64,000 nt of DNA from Actinomycetes bacterium (GTDB lineage Bacteria; Actinomycetota; Actinomycetes; Propionibacteriales; Nocardioidaceae), in contig JAEWOG010000011.1 of NCBI GenBank assembly GCA_023460975.1, positions 124,001 to 188,000 on the forward strand, in the 5' to 3' direction. A model generated the notes under the pieces. The model searched no databases and was not told the origin of the DNA. It saw only the letters and a list, made by a program, of their open reading frames with translations. Numbering within the stretch: position 1 is the first letter of the stretch; each line of letters starts with the position of its first letter. Position numbers and translations under genes: made by a program. Shown one piece after another: positions 32,424 to 41,645 of the stretch.

Positions 32424-32769
32424 GGCACGGCCCAGGTCCGGCGCGACCAGCCGCTCGTTGGTCGAGCCTGTTCCGCTGGTCGAGCCTGTTCCGGTGGTCG
32501 AGCCTGTCGAGACCCCGCCCCCGGTTTCGACAAGCTCAACCAGCGAACGCGTCCCGCCCCTGGTTTCGACAAGCTCAACCAGCGAGGGCGACAAGCTCAA
32601 CCAGCGAACGCGCCCCGACCCCGGTTTCGACAAGCTCAACCAGCGGAGGCGACGAGCTCAACCGGCGGAGGCGACAAGCTCAACCAGCGGGTGAGACGTG
32701 GTTCACCTCGTACGAACACGCGAGCCGCCCGGTCCCCCGCGCGAGGCTCTTCGGTGCCATGGTGGAGGG
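32424..32769. other. 346-bp gene-free stretch dominated by the CTGGTTGAGC repeat family
   Basis: Starts directly after the GNAT stop. Apart from repeat cluster B (32455-32692) it holds only about 75 bp before the POT transporter start, with GGAGG at 32764-32768. No other signal is seen. Confidence 0.8.
32455..32692. repeat. Dispersed GGTTTCGACAAGCTCAACC repeats, cluster B
   Basis: The left part has the family in one orientation (GTCGAGCCTGTTCCG and GTCGAGCCTGTCGAGACC); from about 32524 it switches to the other (GGTTTCGACAAGCTCAACCAG, repeated at 32563, 32622 and shorter pieces), giving a head-to-head arrangement of at least eight partial or full units. Confidence 0.85.
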
Positions 32770-34248
32770 ATGCAACAAGAGGACAGTGTGATTGAGCCTG
32801 CCAGCGAGGTGCCCACCTCGCGCTTCGGCGGGCACCCCCTGGGCCTGTGGAACCTCGCAGGTGTCGAGATGTGGGAGCGGTTCAGCTTCTACGGCATGCA
32901 AGCGCTGCTTGCCTTCTATCTCTACTACTCCGTGACCGAGGGCGGCCTCGGCATGGACGAGTCCGCCGCCGTCTCCGTGGTGGGCGCGTACGGCGGACTG
33001 GTCTACCTCTCCGCCGTGCTCGGCGCCTGGGTCGCGGATCGCCTGCTCGGTTCGGAGCGCACGCTGTTCTTCGGCGCGGTCCTGATCATGTTCGGTCACA
33101 TCGCCCTGGCAGTCGTCCCCGGCTTCGCAGGTGTCGGCATCGGCCTGATCTGCGTCGCCGTCGGATCCGGCACGCTGAAGGCGACCACGACCAGCGTCGT
33201 GGGCGAGTTGTACTCCGACGGGGACGACCGCCGTGACGCCGGTTTCTCGATCTACTACATGGGCGTCAACATCGGTGCGCTCGTCGGCCCGCTGGTCACG
33301 GGCTGGTTGTGGGACACCCAGGGCTTCCACTGGGGCTTCGGCGCCGCCGCTGTCGGCATGGCGCTCGGCCTGGCCCAGTACACGCTGCTGCGTCGCCGCA
33401 CGATCGGCGACCTCGGCAGGCGTCCCACGAACCCGTTGCCCGCCTCGCAGCGTCTTCCGTACGCCGCCGGCGCCGTCGCCGTGGTGGCGCTGATTGCGGG
33501 CGCTGCGTCGCTGGGCTGGCTCAAGGCGGGGCAACTGTCCAACATCGTCACGGCCCTGACGGTCATCGCCGCGATCGGCCTGTTCGCGATCCTGCTGACC
33601 TCGCCGAAGGTCACCTCCGACGAGCGCGCACGGGTGATCTCGTTCATCCCGATGTTTGTCGCGAGCGCGACCTTCTGGAGCCTGTTCCAGCAGCAGTTCA
33701 CGGTGCTCGCGGTCTACTCCGACAAGCGTCTGGACCGCGACATCTTCGGGTGGGAGATGACTCCCGCGTGGGTCAATTCGATCAACCCGATCATGATCAT
33801 CATCTTCGCGGGTGTGTTCGCGGCGATGTGGACCAAGCTCGGCGAGCGTCAGCCGAGCACACCGCTGAAGTTCGCGGCCGGCACGTTCCTGATGGGCGTG
33901 GCGTTCCTGCTGTTCCTCCCGTACGCGGGCGGCGGCGCCAACTCGACGCCGTTGCTGTGGATCGTGCTGATCCTGTTCTTCTTCACGATGGCCGAGTTGT
34001 GTCTGAGCCCGGTGGGCCAGTCGCTGTCGACCAAGCTGGCACCGAAGGCCTTCACGACGCAGATGATCGCGTTGTACTTCCTGTCCATCGCACTCGGCTC
34101 GGCGATGGCGGGCACCCTGTCGGGTCGCTACAACCCGGACAACGAGACGCCGTACTTCCTCATCATCGGAGGCGCCTCGATCACGGTCGCCCTGCTCATG
34201 GTGATCCTCAACAAGTGGATCGTGCAGATGATGCGCGGCGTGCGCTGA
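32770..34248 (+). CDS. dtpT: POT/PTR-family proton-coupled di-/tripeptide transporter
   Basis: Inner-membrane symporter of 492 residues with about 14 hydrophobic segments. The N-terminal motif EMWERFSFYGMQALLAFYL (33-51) is the POT ExxERFxYY signature; GLVYLSAVLGAWVADRLLG and FSIYYMGVNIGALVGPLV follow in the expected order. The ATG at 32770 has GGAGG with only 1-nt spacing; GTG at 32788, with AGAGGAC upstream, is an alternative start. The preceding gap is the repeat cluster B. The product imports small peptides for nitrogen or carbon. Confidence 0.92.
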   Translation: MQQEDSVIEPASEVPTSRFGGHPLGLWNLAGVEMWERFSFYGMQALLAFYLYYSVTEGGLGMDESAAVSVVGAYGGLVYLSAVLGAWVADRLLGSERTLFFGAVLIMFGHIALAVVPGFAGVGIGLICVAVGSGTLKATTTSVVGELYSDGDDRRDAGFSIYYMGVNIGALVGPLVTGWLWDTQGFHWGFGAAAVGMALGLAQYTLLRRRTIGDLGRRPTNPLPASQRLPYAAGAVAVVALIAGAASLGWLKAGQLSNIVTALTVIAAIGLFAILLTSPKVTSDERARVISFIPMFVASATFWSLFQQQFTVLAVYSDKRLDRDIFGWEMTPAWVNSINPIMIIIFAGVFAAMWTKLGERQPSTPLKFAAGTFLMGVAFLLFLPYAGGGANSTPLLWIVLILFFFTMAELCLSPVGQSLSTKLAPKAFTTQMIALYFLSIALGSAMAGTLSGRYNPDNETPYFLIIGGASITVALLMVILNKWIVQMMRGVR

Positions 34249-34311
34249 CACCTGTCCGGCACGTGGCCCGGTGGGGTTCCCAGCCCCACTGGGCCACGGC
34301 ATGATGCCCCC

Positions 34312-34905
34312 ATGAGTTCCGCCGAGTGGATCTACGTCGTCACTGACATCGAGACCGACGGTCCGCGGCCGGGGCCGCACTCGATGCGTTCGATCGCCAG
34401 TGTCGCCGTCAGCGCGGACGGCACGGAGCACGGTCGTTTCGAGGCGGTGCTGGAGACCCTTCCGGGCGCCCAGCCCAACCCTGAGACGGCGGCGTGGTTC
34501 CGCACCGTCCCCGAGGCGTGGGACGCCGCGACGATGGACCCCGAGCCGGTCCCGGTCGTGATGGCCCGCTACGTCGAGTGGCTCGACTCGCTGCCGCAGC
34601 CGCGGGTCTTCGCGGCGTCACCGCTGGCCTTCGACGGCATCTTCGTCGACTACTACCTGGCCCGCTTCACCCCGCACACGATCACGCCCGGGCCGTACGA
34701 GAAGGACGTGGTCTTCCACGGGCCGGGCCTGTGCGTGCGCTCGTACGCGGCCGCTGTGACGGGTCGCCCCGCAGCCGAGTGCGGTCCCCAGCACCTGCCG
34801 CAGGCGTGGTTCGGGTCGGTCCCCCACACGCACCGGGCCATCGACGACGCGCTGGGTTATGCCAACCTGCTGGTCAACCTGTTCTCCATGGCCGACGGCG
34901 GCTGA
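34312..34905 (+). CDS. 3'-5' exonuclease, RNase H-like (DEDD)
   Basis: A 197-residue DEDD-type exonuclease. VVTDIETDGPRPGPHSMRS (9-27) is exo motif I with Asp and Glu, FAASPLAFDGIFVDYYL (about 102) motif II, and HTHRAIDDALGYANLLV (about 172) motif III with His-x-x-x-Asp-Asp; this is the DEDDh arrangement. Substrate may be DNA or RNA. It follows the POT gene at 63 bp and ends 8 bp before the end of the convergent hrpA. Length of about 200 is typical of stand-alone exonuclease subunits. Confidence 0.85.
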   Translation: MSSAEWIYVVTDIETDGPRPGPHSMRSIASVAVSADGTEHGRFEAVLETLPGAQPNPETAAWFRTVPEAWDAATMDPEPVPVVMARYVEWLDSLPQPRVFAASPLAFDGIFVDYYLARFTPHTITPGPYEKDVVFHGPGLCVRSYAAAVTGRPAAECGPQHLPQAWFGSVPHTHRAIDDALGYANLLVNLFSMADGG

Positions 34906-34913
34906 GCGGACCC

Positions 34914-37900
34914 TCAGCCGAGGGCCTTGCGGATGCGCTGGTCGCTGATCGAGCCGCGGGTGCCGAGCTGCTGGGCCCACAGGGAGATGCGGTACTCCTC
35001 CAGCATCCAGCGCACGGTGCGCAGCTTCTCGGGCCACGGCTGACCCTCGGGGACGGCCGCCACCGCGTTGAGCCACGCCTCCTGCACGGAGGCGATCTGG
35101 TCCATCAGTTGACGATCGCGCATCACCTGGGAGTCGAGGCGCTCCCTGCGTGCCACCACGCCCTTGAGGTAGCGGGCGTACTCGCGCAGCTGGCGTGCCC
35201 CGGCCTGGGAGATGAATCCCCCGCCAGCGGCCGGGTCTGCGGGCTCCATGAGCCGCGCCACCTGCGCCTTCATCTCGGTCAGCGCCGGCAGGGTGTGCAG
35301 GTCGGCGCGTCCGCTCAGCGCACGGTCGGCCTCACGCCAGGCGCCCAGGACGCGCAGGACGTCGGCCACGGTGGCACGGATGCCGTCGGCGAGCTGCTGG
35401 GCCACCTGCTCGCGCAGGGCCTCGTACGCCTGCTCGCTGCGGATCTCGTGCCCTCCACCCGCGACGAGGTCGACGAGGTCGGCGACCACGGCGGCGCGCA
35501 CGTCCTCGATGAGGTCGCCCACCGAGGAGTACGGCGACCCGACGAGCGCCAGTTGGGCACGCTGGTCGAGGCCCAGCGCGTCGGCCTTGGGAGCGGACGG
35601 CAGCCCCAGGAGCAGTAGCCGTCGCAGGCCAAGGCGGTGGACCGCGCGCGCCTCGTCCTCACTGGCGAGCACCGCGACGCCCACGCTGGCACCTTCGTCG
35701 ATGAGCGCGGGGAACCCCCGTACCTCGTGCCCGGCGCGCTTCTGGGTGAAGGAGACCTCGAGGTCGGAGAAGGTCCAGGACGTCTGCCCGGTCGCGCTGA
35801 CGCCGGAGTCCGCGGCAACCTCGGCGATCGCGGCGTCGAACTCCCCGCGCAGCGGCTCCTTGAGCGCATCGAGGTCCTTGCCCCGCGCCGACTCCTTGCC
35901 GTCGTCAGCGATGACGGTGAAGGTCGGACGCAGATGGTCGGGCACCTTGGACCAGTCCCACGCCTCGCGCGGCACGACGACACCACGGGTGCCGAGGGCG
36001 AATCGCTCGAGCGCGACGAGCAGGGGTTCGGACCCCACCGGCACGGTGCCGAGGAACTCTCGGGCCGTGTTGGGGGCGGGGACCAGCCCGACTCGCAGGT
36101 TCTTGGGCAGCGAGCGGATCAGCTCCGTGACCAGTTCTTCGCGCAGCCCCGGCACCAGCCAGGAGAAGTCGTCGGCCTCGACTCGGTTGATGGTGGCGAC
36201 CGGAATCTCGATGGTCAGGCCGTCGTCGGCCTCCCCCGGCGAGAAGTTGTAGGAGATCGGGAAGGTCAGCCCCTCGGTCACCGAGTCGTGCCACGACGTG
36301 GGGAAGTCGGCCGCGCGTACGTCGGCGGCCGAGTCGTTGGTGAGCATCGCGGGGTCGAAGGTCAGCAGGTCCGGCCGCTTCTGGCGCTCGCGCTTCCACC
36401 AGGAGTCGAAGTGGGCGCCGGAGACGACCTCTGCGCCGACGCGGGCGTCGTAGAAGTCGAAGAGGGTGTGCTCGTCGACGACGATGTCGCGGCGCCGCGA
36501 GCGGTGCTCGAGTTCCTGGGCTTCCTCCAGCAGCTGCGCGTTCTCCGCGAGGAACCGGTGTCGGCTGTTCCACTCCCGCTGGACCAGCGCGTGGCGGATG
36601 AACAGTTCGCGTGAGAGCGCGGGGTCAATGCGGCCGAAGTTGACGGCCCGGTCCACCACGATGGGAACGCCGTACAACGTCACCTTCTCGCGCGCCATCA
36701 CCGATCCCCGCTTGATCGACCAGTGCGGCTCGGAGTAGGTGCGCTTGACCAGGTGTGCGCCGATCCGCTCCGCCCACTCGGGGTTGATCGCGGCGTTCTG
36801 GCGCCCCCACAGCCGCGACGTCTCGACGAGTTCGGCGGACATCACGAACTGCGGGTTGCGACCCTTGAGGACGCTGCCGGGAAAGATCGCGAAGCGGGCG
36901 CTGCGTGCCCCCAGGTACTCACGGGGTCCCGGTCGGCGGTCCTTGCGTCCGGCGCCACTTTGGGGGCTCTTCTCGCGCTCCTCGAGCGCACCGATGTGGG
37001 ACAGCAGTCCGGACAGCAGTGCCTGGTGGATCCCGTCGTCGTCGGGGACGTCGGCGGGCGAGCCGACCTGTATCTTCATCTCCTTGCAGACCTGGCGCAG
37101 CTGGGACTCGTAGTCCTGCCACTCGCGCACCCGCAGGTAGTTCAGGTACTCCTTGCGACACATCCGGCGGAACGCGCTCGAGGACAGCTCCCGCTGCGAC
37201 GCCTTGATGTGGCGCCACACGTTGAGCCACGTGATGAAGTCCGACTTCTCGTCCTTGAACCGCGCGTGCAACTGGTCGGCCTGGGCGCGGAACTCCTCCG
37301 GCCGCTCACGGGGGTCCTGGATGCTCAGGGCCGCCGCGATCACCAGCACCTCTCGTACGCACCCCAGCCGGTCGGCCTCCAGGATCATCCGGCCCAGGCG
37401 CGGGTCGATGGGCAGCCGCGAGAGGCTCTGGCCGACCTTGGTGAGGCGTACGCCGGGGCGACGACCCCCCTGGCCCGCACTCGGCCTCCCGCTGGTCGAG
37501 CTCGGCCTCCCGCTGGTTGAGCTCGGCCTCCCGCTGGTTGAGCTCGTCGAAACCTGGACCGCCCCCAGTTCCTCGAGCAGGTCGAGGCCGGCCTTGACGT
37601 TGCGCACCTCGGGGGGTTCGACGAAAGGGAAGCGGGCGATGTCACCGAGACGGAGCGAGGCCATCTGCAGGATGACGCTGGCCAGGTTGGTGCGCAGGAT
37701 CTCGGGGTCGGTGAACTCTGGGCGGCTCTCGAAGTCCTCCTCGGAGTAGAGCCGGATCGCGATGCCCTCGGCCACGCGCCCGCAGCGGCCCGAGCGCTGG
37801 TTGGCCGATGCCTGGCTGATCGGCTCGATGGGCAGCCGCTGGACCTTCGTACGCACGGAGTAGCGGCTGATGCGGGCCAGGCCGGTGTCGATGACGTAGC

Positions 37901-38837
37901 GGATCCCCGGCACGGTCAGTGACGTCTCGGCCACGTTCGTGGACAGCACGACCCGACGCACCGTGGAGGGGTGGGAGGAGAACACCCGATGCTGCTCGGC
38001 GGCGGAGAGGCGGCCATACAGCGGGACGACCTCGAGCCCCGCACCGCCCCGCTGGTCGAGCCTGTCGAGACCCCCCAGCGCGTCGGCCGTGTCGCGGATC
38101 TCCCGCTCGCCGGGCAGGAAGACCAGTACGTCGCCCGGCCCCTCGGCGCTGAGCTCGCGCAGCGCATCGACGATGGCCTCGGTCTGGTCGCGTTGGACAG
38201 TCTCGCCCTCGTCGTCGAGGTCGTCACCGGTGCTGGCCACCAGCGGTCGGTAGCGCACCTCGACGGGGAACGTGCGTCCCGAGACCTCGATGACGGGTGC
38301 GTCGAAGTGCTCGGAGAACCGCTCGACATCGATGGTGGCGGAGGTGATGACCACCTTGAGGTCACGCCGTCGCGACAGGAGCCGCTTGAGGTAGCCGAGC
38401 AGGAAGTCGATGTTGAGGCTGCGCTCGTGGGCCTCGTCGATGATGATTGCGTCGTACTTCTTCAGGTCCCGGTCGCGCTGGAGCTCGGCGAGCAGAATGC
38501 CGTCAGTCATGAGCTTGATCCGGCTGGCGCGGGTGGTGCGGTCGGTGAAACGGACCTGGTAGCCGACCACGTCACCCAGGTCGGTCCCGAGCTCGTCGGC
38601 GATGCGCTCCGCGACGCTGCGGGCCGCGATGCGGCGCGGCTGGGTGTGGCCGATCAGTTTGCCCTCGGCGCCGTAGCCCATCTCCAGCAGCACCTTGGGC
38701 AGCTGCGTGGTCTTGCCCGAGCCGGTCTCGCCGGCGACGACGACGACCTGGTGGTCGCGGATCGCCGCCGCGATGTCGTCGCGGCGGGCAGAGACGGGGA
38801 GCTCGGGCGGGTAGGAAATCTGCACAACGCGGCACAT
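34914..38837 (-). CDS. hrpA: ATP-dependent RNA helicase HrpA
   Basis: A DEAH-box helicase of 1,307 residues, normal for HrpA. Walker A GETGSGKT at 36-43, DEAH at 134-137 (IIIDEAHERSLN), SAT motif TSATIDVERF, motif V region TNVAETSLTVPGIRYV and motif VI QRSGRCGR follow, then the HA2/OB domain and a long C-terminal domain. Two repeat insertions are visible: at 37480-37554 (residues about 428-452), SSTSGRPSSTSGRPSSTSG-like, and at 38050-38077 (LDRLDQRG). Both fall in or near surface loops and keep the frame. Convergent with the exonuclease; first gene of no clear operon. Confidence 0.95.
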   Translation of the reverse strand: MCRVVQISYPPELPVSARRDDIAAAIRDHQVVVVAGETGSGKTTQLPKVLLEMGYGAEGKLIGHTQPRRIAARSVAERIADELGTDLGDVVGYQVRFTDRTTRASRIKLMTDGILLAELQRDRDLKKYDAIIIDEAHERSLNIDFLLGYLKRLLSRRRDLKVVITSATIDVERFSEHFDAPVIEVSGRTFPVEVRYRPLVASTGDDLDDEGETVQRDQTEAIVDALRELSAEGPGDVLVFLPGEREIRDTADALGGLDRLDQRGGAGLEVVPLYGRLSAAEQHRVFSSHPSTVRRVVLSTNVAETSLTVPGIRYVIDTGLARISRYSVRTKVQRLPIEPISQASANQRSGRCGRVAEGIAIRLYSEEDFESRPEFTDPEILRTNLASVILQMASLRLGDIARFPFVEPPEVRNVKAGLDLLEELGAVQVSTSSTSGRPSSTSGRPSSTSGRPSAGQGGRRPGVRLTKVGQSLSRLPIDPRLGRMILEADRLGCVREVLVIAAALSIQDPRERPEEFRAQADQLHARFKDEKSDFITWLNVWRHIKASQRELSSSAFRRMCRKEYLNYLRVREWQDYESQLRQVCKEMKIQVGSPADVPDDDGIHQALLSGLLSHIGALEEREKSPQSGAGRKDRRPGPREYLGARSARFAIFPGSVLKGRNPQFVMSAELVETSRLWGRQNAAINPEWAERIGAHLVKRTYSEPHWSIKRGSVMAREKVTLYGVPIVVDRAVNFGRIDPALSRELFIRHALVQREWNSRHRFLAENAQLLEEAQELEHRSRRRDIVVDEHTLFDFYDARVGAEVVSGAHFDSWWKRERQKRPDLLTFDPAMLTNDSAADVRAADFPTSWHDSVTEGLTFPISYNFSPGEADDGLTIEIPVATINRVEADDFSWLVPGLREELVTELIRSLPKNLRVGLVPAPNTAREFLGTVPVGSEPLLVALERFALGTRGVVVPREAWDWSKVPDHLRPTFTVIADDGKESARGKDLDALKEPLRGEFDAAIAEVAADSGVSATGQTSWTFSDLEVSFTQKRAGHEVRGFPALIDEGASVGVAVLASEDEARAVHRLGLRRLLLLGLPSAPKADALGLDQRAQLALVGSPYSSVGDLIEDVRAAVVADLVDLVAGGGHEIRSEQAYEALREQVAQQLADGIRATVADVLRVLGAWREADRALSGRADLHTLPALTEMKAQVARLMEPADPAAGGGFISQAGARQLREYARYLKGVVARRERLDSQVMRDRQLMDQIASVQEAWLNAVAAVPEGQPWPEKLRTVRWMLEEYRISLWAQQLGTRGSISDQRIRKALG
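37480..37554. repeat. 21-bp triple tandem CTCGGCCTCCCGCTGGTTGAG inside hrpA (cluster C)
   Basis: Units at 37480-37500, 37501-37521 and 37522-37542 are 21 bp long and nearly identical; the array ends in GAGCTCGTCGAAACC. Each unit carries the dispersed CTGGTTGAG repeat and encodes seven residues (RPSSTSG in frame). A single further unit at 38050-38077 lies in the same gene. Confidence 0.85.
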
Positions 38838-38900
38838 TCTCGCCCACCCGCCCCCCGGTCGGGCAATCGGTTTGCCCGCCTGGCGAACGCGACGCCGGAC

Positions 38901-39368
38901 TCACGAGGCGGTTGCGTCGCCCTCCATCCCCCCTGAGGCGTCGCCCTGCTCCTGCGGCGCTCCCCACTGATCGCTCGAGGTGTCGCCTGAACCGCCGCCG
39001 GGACCTCCCCCTCCGGGCATGCTCGGTGGCTGGAACTGAGTGACATCGCCCTGGCCGGACTCGGAGTGGACGACGGCGTCATGCACGAGCGCGCCGCCGA
39101 GGCCGCCGAGCGTGAGGCCGAGGACCCCGGTGGCCACGAGCCACGCGAGTCCGTACGAGCGCCGCGCCCGGGGCGGGGTCTGCGCGGGGGTCTCGACAGG
39201 CTCGACCGGCGGATGGGCACTCGTCGCTGGTTGAGCCCGTCGAAACTGGGTCTCCGCGGGCTCGACCGGCGGGGTCTGCGACCGGGTCTCGGCGGGCTCG
39301 ACCGGCGGGGTCTGCGGGTCGGGGGCGTCTGGTGTGGTGGCCGCAAGGGGCCTCGTCTGATCTGTCAT
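38901..39368 (-). CDS. Single-pass membrane protein with repeat-derived N-terminus
   Basis: A 155-residue protein, not assignable. Residues 1-70 are Pro/Thr/Glu-rich and contain PPVEPAET twice and PPVEPVET once, encoded by dispersed repeats (39186-39310). One membrane segment follows: GLAWLVATGVLGLTLGGLGG (about 73-92). The outside part is Gly/Ser-rich and acidic (PGGGGPGGGSGDTSSDQWG). It is divergent from the response regulator gene, with 136 bp between starts, so it may be controlled by it, but this is inference. Confidence 0.65.
   Translation of the reverse strand: MTDQTRPLAATTPDAPDPQTPPVEPAETRSQTPPVEPAETQFRRAQPATSAHPPVEPVETPAQTPPRARRSYGLAWLVATGVLGLTLGGLGGALVHDAVVHSESGQGDVTQFQPPSMPGGGGPGGGSGDTSSDQWGAPQEQGDASGGMEGDATAS
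39186..39310. repeat. Dispersed GTCTCGACAGGCTCGACC repeats in the membrane-protein gene (cluster D)
   Basis: Four units (GTCTCGACAGGCTCGACCGG, GGTTGAGCCCGTCGAAACTG, and two GCGGGCTCGACCGGCGGGGT) lie in frame and encode most of the N-terminal half of the protein. Confidence 0.8.
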
Positions 39369-39504
39369 GCCTCGACCGTGTCCCGCCCTCCTGTGCCGCT
39401 CCTGTGCACGGGCGGCCCCGTGGGCCCGCAGTCCGGTGCGTACGGCTCACACCCGCCCAGAACTCGCACAGGAATCTCACAGCAAGACACGGCACCATGG
39501 ACCC

Positions 39505-40215
39505 ATGACTGCCTCCCGGCCCGAGGGCTCTCCCCTTCGCGTCCTCGTCGTCGACGACGAGGTCAACATCGCCGAACTGCTGTCGATGGCCCTGCGCTAC
39601 GAGGGGTGGGAGGTGCGCATGGCACACACCGGAAGGGACGCGGTGAGCGCCGCGACGGCCTTCTCCCCCGACGTCGTGATCCTCGACATCATGCTGCCCG
39701 ACTACGACGGGCTCGAGGTTCTGCGCAGGCTGCGGGCCCAGCGCCAGCACCTGCCGGTGCTGTTCCTCACCGCCAAGGACTCCGTGGAGGACCGCGTCGC
39801 CGGGCTGACGGCCGGAGGCGACGACTACGTGACCAAGCCGTTCTCACTGGAGGAGGTGGTGGCCCGTCTGCGAGCGCTGACTCGCCGAGCCGCCATCAGC
39901 ACCGTCGATGAGCGCAACGTGCTCACCGTCGGGGACCTCTCGCTGGACGAGGACAGCCGCGAGGTGTTCCGCGGCGAGGAGGCCATCACGCTGACGGCCA
40001 CCGAGTTCGAACTGCTGCGCTACCTCATGCGCAACCCGCGCCGCGTCCTCAGCAAGGCCCAGATCCTGGACCGGGTGTGGAACTACGACTTCGGCGGCCA
40101 GGCCAACGTCGTCGAGCTCTACATCTCCTACCTGCGCAAGAAGATCGACGCCGGTCGCGACCCCATGATCCACACCGTGCGCGGGGCGGGCTACGTACTG
40201 AAGCCGGCACCGTGA
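39505..40215 (+). CDS. OmpR-family two-component response regulator
   Basis: A 236-residue DNA-binding regulator. The receiver domain has LRVLVVDDEVNIAELL (11-26) with the acidic pair, the phosphoacceptor D61 in VVILDIMLPDYDG, and the LTAKD and VTKPF switch residues. A winged-helix output domain follows (LTATEFELLRYLMRNPRRVL, then LYISYLRKKID). The ATG at 39505 is preferred to the earlier frame. The stop overlaps the kinase start (GTGA). The start is preceded by a CACAGGAATCTCACAGCAAG stretch of unknown role. Confidence 0.94.
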   Translation: MTASRPEGSPLRVLVVDDEVNIAELLSMALRYEGWEVRMAHTGRDAVSAATAFSPDVVILDIMLPDYDGLEVLRRLRAQRQHLPVLFLTAKDSVEDRVAGLTAGGDDYVTKPFSLEEVVARLRALTRRAAISTVDERNVLTVGDLSLDEDSREVFRGEEAITLTATEFELLRYLMRNPRRVLSKAQILDRVWNYDFGGQANVVELYISYLRKKIDAGRDPMIHTVRGAGYVLKPAP

Positions 40216-41645
40216 AGGCGCCGCTCACGCTCACGGCGCGACTGCTGGCCGTCGTCATCACACTCACGGCTCTCACGGTGGCGTTGATCGCGACCGCGAC
40301 GGCGCTGGTGACGCGCGCGAGCCTGCTCAACGAGCTGGACCACAAGGTGAGCGCGACCGTGGATCGGTTCGTGGCCGGCGGCCCCGGCGAGGGCGTAGGC
40401 CTCGACCGGCGCGAGAGCGCGGGCACCCTGGTGGCGTTCTTCCCCCCGACCGAGAGCGTGAGCGGCCCCACGGCTCAGGGGCTCGTGGTCGGCGAGGGCG
40501 ACGAGTGGGGCACCACGACCGAGCTCGATGATGACCAGCTCTCGGCGGTCGCCGAGGCCCTCGAGGCAGAGGGTCCGGTGACCGTACGCGTGGCCGGCCT
40601 GGGTCGCTATCGCGTCGAAGCAGCCACCGCGCGCAACGGAACCGCCGTCGCCGGCCTGTCGCAGTCCGAAGCGGACCGCACCATCAGCAACCTCGTCCAG
40701 CTCGAGATCCTCGCGGCCCTGCTGGGGGTCGGGTTGGCCGGCGGGCTGGGCGCGGTGGTCGTACGCCGCCAACTCGCGCCGCTGCGGGAAGTGGCCGCGA
40801 CCGCCCACCGCGCCAAAGACCTCGACCTGGCCACGGGTGCCGTCGTGCTGGACGAGCGAGTGCCCGAGCACCTGACCGACACGCGGACCGAGGTGGGTCA
40901 GGTCGGCGCGGCCCTCAACGCCCTGCTGGCCCACGTGGAGAGTTCCCTGTCGGCACGCGAGGCGAGCGAGCGGCAGGTGCGCCAGTTCGTCGCCGACGCC
41001 TCTCACGAGCTGCGGACTCCGCTGGCCACCATCGCCGGCTACACCGAACTCGCGCAGCGTCAGCCCGAGGCCGTTGCCCAGTCGTTGGACCGCGTCCGCA
41101 CCGAGAGCGCCCGCATGGCGGGACTCGTCGACGACCTGCTGCTGCTGGCGCGATTGGATGCCGGCCGGCCCTTGGCCAGCGAACCCGTGGACCTGTCCCA
41201 CCTGCTCGTCGAGACCGTGAACGATGCGCGGATGCTCGCGGGAGAGCACGAGTGGCGCCTCGTCCTGCCGCCCGAGCCGGTCCAGGCCGTGGGCGACGCC
41301 GACCGGCTCCGCCAGGTGGCCGTCAACCTGCTCACCAACGCGCGGCTGCACACCCCGGCGGGATCCACCGTGACGGTGACGGTGCTCCCCGACGGCTTCA
41401 GCGTGCAGGACGACGGGCCGGGCTTCGCGCCGGACCTGGTGGCCCATGCGTTCGACCGCTTCACCCGCGGCGACCAGTCACGGGCGCGCGACGGGGACCG
41501 GACGGGGACCGGGCTGGGGCTCTCGGTCGTCCAGGCGATCGTGGCCGCCCACGGTGGCCGGGTGGACCTGTCGAGCGCGCCCGGTGACACCACGGTGCGC
41601 GTCACCCTGCCCACGGTCAGCCCGCCGCGTCCTCCTCGCCCGTGA
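40212..41645 (+). CDS. Two-component sensor histidine kinase
   Basis: A 477-residue membrane kinase, translationally coupled to the regulator. Segment TARLLAVVITLTALTVALIA (8-27) is the first transmembrane helix; a periplasmic sensor follows to about 155, and ILAALLGVGLAGGLGAVVVR (166-185) the second. HAMP precedes the phosphoacceptor H265 in FVADASHELRTPLAT. The ATPase domain has NLLTNARLHTPAGS (N box), DDGPGF and FTRGDQSRARDGDRTGTGLG (F and G2 boxes). The signal is unknown. Its 3' end overlaps the convergent PPOX gene by 29 bp. Confidence 0.93.
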   Translation: MKAPLTLTARLLAVVITLTALTVALIATATALVTRASLLNELDHKVSATVDRFVAGGPGEGVGLDRRESAGTLVAFFPPTESVSGPTAQGLVVGEGDEWGTTTELDDDQLSAVAEALEAEGPVTVRVAGLGRYRVEAATARNGTAVAGLSQSEADRTISNLVQLEILAALLGVGLAGGLGAVVVRRQLAPLREVAATAHRAKDLDLATGAVVLDERVPEHLTDTRTEVGQVGAALNALLAHVESSLSAREASERQVRQFVADASHELRTPLATIAGYTELAQRQPEAVAQSLDRVRTESARMAGLVDDLLLLARLDAGRPLASEPVDLSHLLVETVNDARMLAGEHEWRLVLPPEPVQAVGDADRLRQVAVNLLTNARLHTPAGSTVTVTVLPDGFSVQDDGPGFAPDLVAHAFDRFTRGDQSRARDGDRTGTGLGLSVVQAIVAAHGGRVDLSSAPGDTTVRVTLPTVSPPRPPRP

